A DNA stretch of 27,354 nt, taken from the NCBI GenBank assembly GCA_001430745.1, contig KQ481938.1, forward strand, positions 1,417,558-1,444,911. Reading direction: 5' to 3'. Origin of the DNA: Auxenochlorella pyrenoidosa. Taxonomy: Eukaryota; Chlorophyta; Trebouxiophyceae; Chlorellales; Chlorellaceae. Of this stretch, positions 1-9,294 are shown in pieces. Position numbers and translations under genes: made by a program. Positions within the stretch are counted from its first letter, which is position 1, and each line of letters starts with the position of its first letter. The notes under the pieces are model-generated. The model ran no database searches. It was not told the origin of the DNA and saw nothing but the letters and a program-made list of their open reading frames with translations.

Positions 1-334
1 GTTGGAAACTCACTGTCTAAGCTTGCAGGCCAGGAAGCCGGGCCAAGCGCTCTTCAGGCCGGGATGCGGAGCACGCAAGCTTGAGTGCTGGGAGCTGCTC
101 ATCCCGACTTCGCTCTGACGCTCACTTGCTGTGCCTGCAGTGCGCCCCTGCGTCCTGAAAGCGACAATCCATGCATTGCGCCCGCTAACCCTGCCCTGAT
201 TTTTTAAATTAAACCCCAGATACAAGGACCCCAACGCTGCTCCTCAAAGCCTCGAGTCCCTGCCTTGAGCCCTGACCTCTCCAAACACCAACTGTCCCCA
301 CCCACCGAACCACTCTGCCTGCCTGGCACTGCAG
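1..334 (+). other. Probable intron or upstream part of the CDPK-like gene
   Basis: No convincing coding exon was found here. The right end is pyrimidine-rich and closes with an acceptor-like CTGCAG at 334, so the stretch is most simply intronic sequence of the CDPK-like gene that continues left of the window. Confidence 0.4.
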
Positions 335-3300
335 CATCAAGGCGGAGACCCTGGGGCGGCTGATGGACCGGGAGGGGGCCCTGGACAGCAGGGGCATGGT
401 GTCGGCCAAGTCCTTTGCTGTGAGGGAGGGGTGGGGTGCAGGTTGCCAGTGTCTCCAGTCATGTGCGCTTCGAAACGCATATGCTGTAGGGGTGGATGCG
501 CCAGGGCGTGCTTGGCGAGCAATCGCCTGTGGCACAGCGGAGGCACCTCCAAGCCTTTGGCGGGGGTGGCGGGGTGGTTCCAGCGGTTGCGCACATGCCT
601 GGAGTGGGCAGCGTACGTGCATGGGTTTTTGCTGGCTCCCCACGTGTGCTGCTGCTTTGACGAGAAGTACTTTGCCCTGCTTTTGTGGCTGCAGGACCTG
701 CTGCTGACTGACGAGCCTGTGCAGCCGCTGGAACTGGAGGCCTGGGTGCGCGATGTGCACCAGTTCTCGGGTGCGGCCCGCGCTCCACCTTGGCCCCTTG
801 ACTTGGCCCGCACTTGGCCTGCACCTCGGGGGTGCAGCAGACCTTGGCACGTTGCCTGCCTTGGCCCACCTGGATGCTCACCTGGTGTGCCTGTTTTACC
901 TGGCTTCCTTGTCGCCGTTGGAGCCCTGCTGATCCATGACCAGCAGATTGTGTGCACGTGCGCACCATGCTGAGTACATGCTGGGACCGAGAACCAGCCA
1001 TCCTCCCAACGATCGCCTACCCACCTTGCGCGCTGTCTCACCTGCCTGTTGCCCGCTCCCCTTGCCATGCTGCAGCCGCCAGCAGCTTCAAGCAGCTAGC
1101 CATGCTTGTCGTGGCGCGGCACATGCAGCCTGCAGAGGTGGAGGGCCTGCGGCAGCTGTTTGAGAGCCTGGACGAGGAGGCCACCGGAACCATCTCCATG
1201 CGGCAGCTGCGGCAAGCGGTGCGCCACATGGGCAAAGAGGTGAGGGGCGGCAGCTGAGCGCTGCTGCAGCTGTGGCGCGGCAGCTGTGGCGTGGCAGGGG
1301 GGTTGGCGGGCCTGGCTCTGGAGCTGGGTCCAATGCGCTGCCACAAAGCAGCACGCCATGTTGCGTAGCGTTGCAGGCCTTTTAGTCAGCACCTTCCCAG
1401 CATCAAAGGACTGTCTGCTCTGCATGTGCTTCCGCTGCCTCCGCATGCTGTGGCAAAGGTGCTGGTGCCCCTTGACGACCAAGCCTGTGCAACGGCTGGC
1501 TCTCAGCCGCTGCACTCTTGAAGGCCCCGCCGTCGCCTTTCAGCTGCTGCAATTTTGAAGACCCCACCGTCGCCTCCCAACTGCTGCACTCTGGAACGCC
1601 ACACCGTCGACTTTCAACTGCCACTGTGCAGGTGGGGGAGGCGGAGCTGCAGGCGCTGCTGGGTGCGCTGGACGTACGGCGGCGCGGCGTCATCGAGTAC
1701 GACGAGTTCTTGGCAGGTGGGTGGGCTCGCGGTTCCTGGCCTTGTGCCAGCCGTTCGCTCCTTGACCGGGTGATGAGCTCCCCGCACAGCTGGTTCCCGC
1801 CCGCCTGGGCTTGGCGACCCGTCTAACAACCCCCCACCCACCACCACCCCACCACCACTCCCACCCACCGCCCACGCCGCTTGCTGCTGCACCTGGGAGA
1901 CCCAGGTTGCTATAAGCGGGCGTGCCAACCCCCATGAACGCATCCCCGCGTGCCGCCCTGCTCCGCCCGCAGCCTGCCTGGAGGAGCGGCACCTCACGGA
2001 CCGGCACCTGCGGGCTGCCTTTGACTTTTTCGACCGCGACCGATCCGGAGACATCAGCGAAAGCGACATTGCGCAGGTGGGTGCGGCCACTGCAGTAATC
2101 GAGATGCGAGCATGAAGGCGCCAGCCTGGGGCTGGAAAGTGGGCTGACAGGGCCCATCAGTGCTCAACTGTTGGCGAGTGCAGCATTTGCAGCCTTGCCA
2201 TGCTGGCACTTCTTGTGCCGCTGCAACCTGATGGGACGGTGCGGGCCTGCCATTTTCTGCAGGTGCTTGAGGAGGTGGGCATGGATGCCTCTGCCGCAGA
2301 AGAGCTCATGGCGGCGGCCTCTGGGCCCGACACTGGTGCCGAACCCCGTGCCTCTCGCTCAATCTCCTTTGAGCACTTCCACCGCATGCTGACCGCCCAG
2401 CCGCCGAGCATCATCACACAGGCAAGGAAGGGCTGGATGGGTTGACAGAGAGAAGGCAGCTGCTTGGGTAGGGTCAGGCAGGGTGGCTAGCAGCATGCAG
2501 GCTTGCTCCTGGTACGGCGGCTCTCCAGGGAGGGGCACCAAGGTGTTGGTTGCTGCTCGGCGCGCCTGTTTTGTGGATTGGGCTGCGCAGCAAGGTCAGA
2601 GGGCCATCAACTGGCCTCCCACAGTGAGTGCTTTATCACTCCTGAATTCTCGCCCACCCCTGTTTGGTATCCACCTATTCACGCCTGCAGGCGCAGAGCC
2701 GCGCCATCACGAATGGCCTCCCGGCCACCAGCAGCCGACTCTCCAGCCAGTCAGCTAGCCCAGCCAGCCCGGGCCTGCTGGACGCCCCGCGGTCAGAGGG
2801 AGTGCCAGCTGAACCGCGCCTTGGGGCAGCACTGGCCACCATCAAGCGCAGCCCTGCAGCTGCGGGCAGCTTAGGTCAGGCGCCAGCGGCGGCCTCGGCG
2901 GCTTCTTCGTGGGAGGTCGGCCCTGCCGACGCAGGACGGGCGGCGCAGGCGGGTGGCACGCGCGCATCGTTGCGGCATGCGGCTGACAGACCGTTTAGTA
3001 GCGCCCTGGGCAGCCAGCGACTCGTCCTGCCCCCGGCCGGCAACGATTTTGAGCCCGAGTATGCCGGCTCTGCAGACTCGCCTCACCCTGGCAGCGGGGG
3101 CAGCGGCGCCAGCGCCCAGGCGTACCCTGGCTTCCAGCCACCCTCCCCCATCTCCCTCCTGCCGCGCTACGACCTGTCGCCCCCCTCGATAGACCTGCGG
3201 CCGCCATCGCCCACAAACCTGCAGCTGCGCTACGAGCCGCCCTCGCCCATCAGCCTGAGCCTGGCGCCGCGGCAAGAGCCGCCCAGCCCCGGCGGCCACA

Positions 3301-3853
3301 TATGCAGCCCTCCGCAGCGACCGTACGCCGGACTTGGGCGCGCGTCCAGCTTGGGAAGGTGGGGAGCTGGGCAGGGCCTGCCTGCAATTGCTGATCTGGG
3401 GTGGTTGGGCTGGAGGCAGCAGGCCGCTGCTTGCGCTGCCTGACGCGCGGCACAGCGGCTGGAGGCACCTTGACGTGTGCATTCTGAACGGTGACTTGCC
3501 GGCACGTGGCGCTCCTGCCCCAATGCCAGCTGCCTTGCCTGACACCTGACTGCAATGCCTTCCCCTGCACCGCGTGTTCTGCCTTGATTTGCAGCCCCAT
3601 CATCAGCTTGGCGCCGCGCGCCGCGCCGCTGAGCCCGGCCACCAGCCTGGGCAGCCCCACCAGCGGCAGCGGCCTCACACTGCAGCAGATACTGCAGCAG
3701 TACAGCAGCAGCGGCTACTCACAGCTGCGCCCGGGCGCCGCCAGCCGGCGCAGCAGCATCGAGGCGCCGCGCGGCGGGGGGGGGCCCGTCCACCGGGACA
3801 GCACCTTCTCGCAGGTCAGCGACGTCGACGAGGCCTGGCTGGGCAGCAACTGA
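335..3853 (+). CDS. Calcium-dependent protein kinase (CDPK), C-terminal part: junction, EF-hands and Ser/Pro-rich tail
   Basis: The 3' part of a CDPK-like gene; the kinase domain lies off the left edge. Proposed exons: 335-419 (least certain), 695-770, 1076-1239, 1632-1716, 1973-2076, 2263-2421, 2691-3358, 3595-3853 (TGA), giving 532 visible residues in continuous phase. The join 770/1076 creates FSAASSFKQLAM, which matches the CDPK autoinhibitory junction (family pattern F-x-A-M-N-K-L-K-K-x-A-L). Four EF-hand positions follow. EF1 (DEEATGTISMRQ) and EF2 (DVRRRGVIEYDE) lack several ligands, EF3 (DRDRSGDISESD) is near canonical, and EF4 is degenerate with an insertion. The last about 308 residues are low-complexity Ser/Pro/Gly with repeated PPSP motifs and no recognised domain. 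The intron after 2421 uses a GC donor (CAG|GCAAGG). In CDPKs, Ca2+ binding to the EF-hands relieves autoinhibition; the weak ligands here suggest altered calcium response. The family call is firm; the kinase itself is not seen. Confidence 0.83.
1509..1619 (+). repeat. Three tandem copies of a 37-bp unit inside a CDPK intron
   Basis: Copies at 1509-1545, 1546-1582 and 1583-1619 all begin GCTGCA and share a CC(G/A)CCGTCG-type core; they differ at several positions each. The array ends 12 bp before the acceptor at 1631 (GTGCAG), so it occupies the polypyrimidine-tract region of the intron 1240-1631. The unit length is not a multiple of three and no exon is needed here to keep phase. Confidence 0.85.
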
Positions 3854-3961
3854 AGCGCCAAGTGTGCCTCTACTCGACGCCGCCAGGCTGTCTTCGTGTG
3901 CACCGGCCGGCAGCTTGCTGCTGCCTTTCAGGGCTTAGCGCGACACCCAGGCGGAGACAGC

Positions 3962-3966
3962 TGTAA
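3962..3966 (+). terminator. Probable polyadenylation signal (TGTAA) of the CDPK gene
   Basis: TGTAA lies 109 bp after the TGA at 3851-3853. TGTAA is the usual poly(A) signal in chlorophyte nuclear genes. No competing copy was seen closer to the stop. Confidence 0.5.
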
Positions 3967-5037
3967 GGCAGGGCGCCTGAGGTCATCCCCTCTGCTGCCT
4001 CGGCACCTGGCCAGGGCCCGCCCCGTTCCTCGTGCTTTTGGACACAAACTCCTCCACTTGAGCTCCAGTGTCTTTTCTGCTCGCCGCCATGTTAGACTCC
4101 AATTTTCATGCTCCAACCTCCATGTCACGCTTCACCCCCCATGCTCCATGCCATGACATGATCAATGCAGATGCATGCCAGTTTTTGCATGAGGACTTCA
4201 ACGCCTGATGCGCTTCTCGTCTCCAACAAATGCGTGCCCTTGTTCCTTGCCCCTGCCTACCCCTGTGTGCCCAGCGCCCCCTTGCGAGTGCCTCACTGCG
4301 AATCGTTTTCCTGCTTGCCCCTGCTTGCTTGCTCGTGTGTGTCGCGATTTCCTCGCTTCCCAGCATTCTTGATCAAACCACTTACCAACACTTGACCCAA
4401 ACCTTACTCTGCAACACCTTCACCTCAGGAGGCTTTGCACTGCATCCTCACTTTTCTTACAGGAAGGGAAGCAACATGAGAGCTGGTTGGTCAAAAATGG
4501 AAGGAAGCGGGGGCGTCCCTCTGCGCAGAGGGTGCAGGATCACTGCAATTTTTAGAGCAAACCAGGTGTTGAGGAAAGAGGGGAGGGGAGAGGATTGGGA
4601 TGCAAAGTCGGGACAAATCGTGCATTGTGAAATGGAACGAGGGAAGAGAAGATGAGACCGCTGCCTAGGCTAATGAATGTCGATGAAAAAGGGACCTCCC
4701 ACACAACTGTATCTGCAAGGCAAGCACCGCTGACTACCCGGCTGCAAGGGGGAGAAGGTTTCAGGGGCAGCAGCGGGAGTGGACCGCTCTGTGCTCAGCC
4801 CTTGGCAGGCGGGCGAGGAGGCGCCCTGGGGTGGGGATGGGCAGGCGCCAGGACAGCCGTCTTCGCGCCGGGAGTAGAGGGTGGCTTTTTGGCACCAGGA
4901 GGGCTGAAAGCGGGGGAAGGGCAGCAGGTGGCAAGGCAGGCAGTCGGCTCTGGCGTCAGCGGAAGAGCTGGCTGGGACGGAAGCAGTTGCTGCTCACAGG
5001 CATGCGCCTGCCCTGTATGTGCACCCACAAGACCCCA
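3967..5037. other. Convergent intergenic and 3' UTR region between the CDPK and hydrolase genes
   Basis: About 1 kb between two converging genes. It holds a more AT-rich stretch around 4030-4700 and a GC-rich Pro/Gly-coding-like stretch from about 4760. Long open frames here (for example 4652-5386 on +) have low-complexity translations, run into the last exon of the opposite-strand gene and lack family resemblance, so no gene is called. A second TGTAA on the - strand lies at 4457-4461. Confidence 0.6.
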
Positions 5038-5042
5038 TTACA
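5038..5042 (-). terminator. Probable polyadenylation signal (TGTAA) of the alpha/beta-hydrolase gene
   Basis: TTACA on the + strand reads TGTAA on the - strand, 62 bp beyond the stop codon at 5104-5106. The alternative copy at 4457-4461 would give a 3' UTR of roughly 640 nt. Confidence 0.5.
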
Positions 5043-5103
5043 GCACTGCAGCACCCCAACACTACTGCTGTAACAGCTTCCTGCATGTGCGTGTTGCTGC
5101 GCC

Positions 5104-8100
5104 TCACCGCTTGGCCAGAGGGGTGGGGGGCGCCCTATCAGCGGCGCTGCCTGCCATGTTGCGCTTGCCGCCGGGCGGCGCTGGGCGCCTGACCGGCGAT
5201 GGCGGCGGCTGCAGGTGCGGCGACGGCGACGGCGGGCGGGGCCGCGGCGGCATGGGCGGGAAGGGCGCCGGGTACACACGGTCAGCGGTCAGCTTGCTGA
5301 GCCGGGTCACGGTGAGCTTGCTGGCCAGCCAGCGCAGGTCGAGCTTGCCGCCGGAGCGCAGCCAGAAGAGGCAGGGCACCAGGTAGTCGGCGATGCCCTC
5401 GTGCATGGCCCAGGCCACGTTCATCTCTGCATGCGAGCGTACCACAGAAATAGAAATGAGCAGGGCAGACAGCGGGGGACAGGGGAGGTCAGGAGGCACC
5501 ACCATCATCAACACACCCATGCCTCGCCCTCTGCTCCGCTCTTCTGCCTTCCCCAGCAGATGCGCCCCCGCCCAGGCTCACCCTCAAAGATAGCGGAGCG
5601 GTCGGAGAGCACGCTGAGCATCGGGTTGGTGGCCAGCTTCTTGATGTCCATGTGCAGCCAGGGCAGCTTGTCCACCAGCCGCTGATTCCACTTCCACAGC
5701 GGGCTCTTGCGGGTCTGCAGCAGGTGGGCGCAGCGCAGGCCGGGAGGTGGGCAGGCACCTGGGGACACGGGCTGAGGAGGGAGTCTCTTCCGAAACCCTG
5801 CGCACAAGTGTGCACGACATGGCACGCTCTTGCAAGGGTGTGCAGCCCTGCTCAGCAGCGCAGCCGTGTGGGGCATGGCACAGTCTGTCGGGCAAGCGGG
5901 CCCTCACCGCCTGGCCCACGCGGGGGTCGTCCTTGAGCCAGCCATTCTTGTCAATCAGGCCCATGATCTGCAGCGCCTTGACGATGGCAAAGCTCTGCTT
6001 CACCGTGATGGTGGGCGAGCGGTCGGAGAAGAAGAAGCCGCCGATTTTGCGGGGCTTGACCTGCGGTGCAGGGGGAGGGTGGTGGGGAGGCACAGGATCT
6101 GGAGGGGCATGCGGAGGAGCCATCACCGTTCATATGGCCCAGGGGGGCTTTTGCCTAAATGCAGATACCAGCATGCACGCTGCGCAGGCAGGGCAGGGGG
6201 CAGGCCCCACCAGCAGGTAGTCTGCCGGGACGCTGTAGTTGCGGAGGTCGGCGATGCGCTCCCGGATCAGCTCGTTGGTGCTGCCGGGGCCGTCGTCGCG
6301 CTGCATGGGGCAAGGGGAGGGACGCAGCATGGGGCGGGGGGATGAGCAGCAGGCCACAGCAGGGCCTCGTGGCCGCCCAACTCCCACCCTGCACAGGTGG
6401 GACCGACAGGCTTGCGAGGGCGCTGGGCGGGGGCCCCCATGCTTGCCTGCATCATGATGAAGGCCACCGGAGGGAAGTCGGGGTACTTGAACTTGCCGTC
6501 CTTGCCAATCAGGCCCCAGGACTTCCAGGTGCCGGGGGCGTTCACCTCTGCGGCAGCAGAGAGTGGGAGGCACAGTGAAGGAGGTGGGTGAGCAGGCCTG
6601 GGTGCCCTTGGCATGCGCGCTCAGGGCCCAGCGTGCCAGCCAAGCCCATGTTGCTCCCCTGCGGAGAGACCCGGATCTCCACAGCAGCGGCTGCCCCGCC
6701 GCACCTGAGATGATGCCCCCCAGCTTGATGATGCCGCCAAAGTTGGTGTCGTAAAAGGCCTTTGGCAGCTTGGTGGCAAAGCCCGCGCCGGCGGAGATGC
6801 CCAGCGTGTAGATGGGCAGGTTCTGCAGGCCCTTCTCGTACAGGAAGTTCTGCGGGCAGGGCGGCGTGGCGGGGGATTGACTGCGCCTTGCCACAGCTAG
6901 CAGGCGTGTGAGGTGATGGGAGATTGCCCTCTCCCTGCCTAGACAGCTGTTGCACGCCCTTTGCCGCCCGCTGCTATGCATCCATCATGCACATGCGGCA
7001 ATTCCGGTAGCCGCCAGACCAGATGCTGCACGAGCGAATGCTGTCGAAGAGTGGACGCTTCCATACTACACCCTGGCTGCCGCGCACACCTGGATGACGT
7101 AGGGTGCCTGCCACATGTCGGACGTCATGGGGTCGGCGCCGCCGTCAAAGCACCGGCCGTGCTGCGAGCGGTTGCGGGACTCCACGGCCAGCACGGCAAA
7201 ACCGTACTTGAGCGCAAGCTGCAGGTGCAGAGTGAAGGTTCAGGGAAGGGTGGAGAGCGAGCTTTGCAGGGTGCAGGTCAGAGATGGCGCCCGCCTGCTG
7301 TCCCGCCGGCCTCCTCAGATTCGGTCGGGCTGGTCTGGGAGGAAAGTGCTGAGCAACCCCCGCCTGCAGCTGTCTGCAGCACATAAGGCAGCCCCACCTT
7401 GACGTGGGCCACCTCCTCGGGCAGGCCCAGGCACTCGGGGCAGTGGACGGGGTCGTAGGGCCAGTTCCCAGAGGCGTCGTGGTAGCAGCCGTGGAACAGC
7501 ACCAGCTGCGGTGCAGGGGCAGGTACAGCAGGAATGCGGGACAGCTCAAACTGTGCTGCATGGCATGCCTCTTTGCCACTGCACCTTGCACCTGCACCCA
7601 CTTTCACTGTCCCCCCAATGTGACACCCCCCCACCGAAGCAACCCTCACCGTGCCAATGGGCCGCTTGGGGATTTGGTAGTAGTGGTAGCGGTCGTAGAA
7701 GAAGAACTTGGAGGCGCGCAGGCCACGGTTGGAGGGCGCGTTCCACACGCCCATCTGCCAGGTCGCGATGGCCGTGGCAAACACCTGCGGGGGAGGGGAC
7801 CGGCCACGGATATGCTTAGAGTTGGGGCCGGCAAGCTCTTGGCATGGGCTTGATGGCACCATTTGGGAGGGACAGAAGACAGAGAAATGATGGACTGGCC
7901 TTGCAGCGGCGGATATGCTAGCACGCAGGGACGGCAGGGCGAGACAAAGCAGACTGGCGCATGCAGGCAGCCGTCTCGCTCTGCAGTCCCACACCTGCGT
8001 ACAGGCGGACGGATGCATACATGTGCTGCAAGCGCACCACCCAGCCCTCTGCGTTGCCCAATTCTGGCGCACCTTTGCCTGGACGTCCGACACGTTCACG

Positions 8101-8354
8101 GCGCTGGGGTTGTCGATTGGCGCGGCGGCGGAGAACACAATGGGGTTCTCCTTGCCAGTCAGGATCTCGTCTGCCACAGACTCGAAGCCACGAATGAGCT
8201 GCGCAGCGACCGCTGCTTCATCTGCGTTGTGCACAGGCACGGTGCCCAGGTAGGCGTTGCGCTCATCGGCAGGCAGAGGGGCCTCTGCGGCGACGAGTGC
8301 CGCCGCCGCCAGCAGCAGGAGCGGCAGGGCCGCCCGGCAGCCGCCGCGCCTCAT
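5104..8354 (-). CDS. Secreted or ER alpha/beta-hydrolase-like protein, substrate unknown (10 exons, 532 aa)
   Basis: Exons (- strand order): 8354-8073, 7784-7650, 7505-7398, 7218-7090, 6849-6705, 6547-6447, 6300-6211, 6060-5908, 5714-5582, 5426-5104; 1599 nt in phase. It starts at MRRGGCRAALPLLLLAAAAL, a clear signal peptide. Residues 140-145 (LVLFHG) fit the strand and oxyanion HG of alpha/beta hydrolases. GISAGAG puts a nucleophile-elbow Ser at 237 (GxSxG), and His434 in AWAMHEG is a candidate catalytic His; the acid was not assigned. Downstream of the fold, the last about 70 residues are Pro-rich and basic. The intron between 6447 and 6300 has a GC donor (CAG|GCAAGC). The fold call rests on motif order, not on similarity to a named enzyme, so esterase, lipase or peptidase activity cannot be separated. 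Clustered aromatic and Cys residues (for example YHYYQIP, CPECLG) may help identify homologues. Confidence 0.78.
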
Positions 8355-8984
8355 GACTGCTGCGGCACTGCTGCAGGACCGAGCGGCGCGTGGATGTAAT
8401 CTGCAGGCGGGCAGGAAAAAGATGCAATGTCGCCGGTTGCCAATTCGCAGTTTCTGGCCCTCGCAGGTACAGAATAGGTAGATCGGGGTCCTCGAGCAAC
8501 GATCTGGTGGATTTGGCACGGCGCCAGGCCCCCCAGCCGCCCCAAGCCGCCACCACAATCTGTTGATGGCGACAGTTGGTCGCACCTGGCCTGCCCTGCC
8601 GGCAGTGTTGGCCCAATCACAGAACGGTGGGGAGAGGCGTGACCTGGACGCACGGCCGCTGGTCTGCAACTTGGACGCGGCGGCTGCAGCAGCCACTCTA
8701 GAGCATGTGTGCTGTGCCTGCTGCCGCCCAACTGTCCTGCGGCTACCAACCCAGATCTCCAGATCCCAACAAGTTTGGCACTTCGACCCACGCCTTGGGC
8801 CCTACATATTCGTGGCACTGTGTGGACATGGGATCCGGCCCTCACGCAAGCGGAGCCTGAGGGCCCTGCTGGACAGTGCTGCTGTTGACAGGCCATGCCA
8901 TCTGGCAGCAGGAACTACCACTTCACACATTGCAATCCTTTGTGCTCTAGTTCACAGCTGTTGGACCAGCTAAATGTGATTGGC
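8355..8984. other. Upstream and 5' UTR region of the hydrolase gene
   Basis: The 5' flank of the - strand hydrolase gene. Open frames here (for example 8351-8896 on -) are compositionally ordinary shadows without family resemblance. No TATA box or other promoter element could be assigned with confidence. Confidence 0.5.
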
Positions 8985-8989
8985 TTACA
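8985..8989 (-). terminator. Probable polyadenylation signal (TGTAA) of PTOX
   Basis: TTACA on +, TGTAA on -, 306 bp beyond the PTOX stop at 9295-9297. No nearer TGTAA was seen on that strand, so the stretch 8990-9294 is read as PTOX 3' UTR. Confidence 0.5.
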
Positions 8990-9294
8990 ATGTGTCCGTC
9001 CTGGTTTCAAAGCAAAATTAGAAGATGGGTGCATGCAGGGCACGAGGGGCAACAGGCGTTGAGAAGCGAGTTCATTTCAACCGTGTGCCGCATGCAGCAT
9101 GTGACAGGGACACCACAGCTACACCCGACACCCGGCAACAAAAGACCATGAGAGAAAGAATGCAAGGTAGGTTTATGTCTAGGCATGAGGACATTTCAAG
9201 AACATCGATGCATACAGGAGGGTCGTACATAATCAGGAGGCGTGTGCTGAGCACGAGGAGCAGGTGGACCATGGGGTCAGCAATGCCGGGACCC

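Noticed and set aside
4652..5386. A 244-codon + strand open frame
   Set aside because: It overlaps the well-supported last exon of the - strand hydrolase, has a low-complexity Gly/Arg-rich translation and no family resemblance; it is a GC-rich shadow frame.
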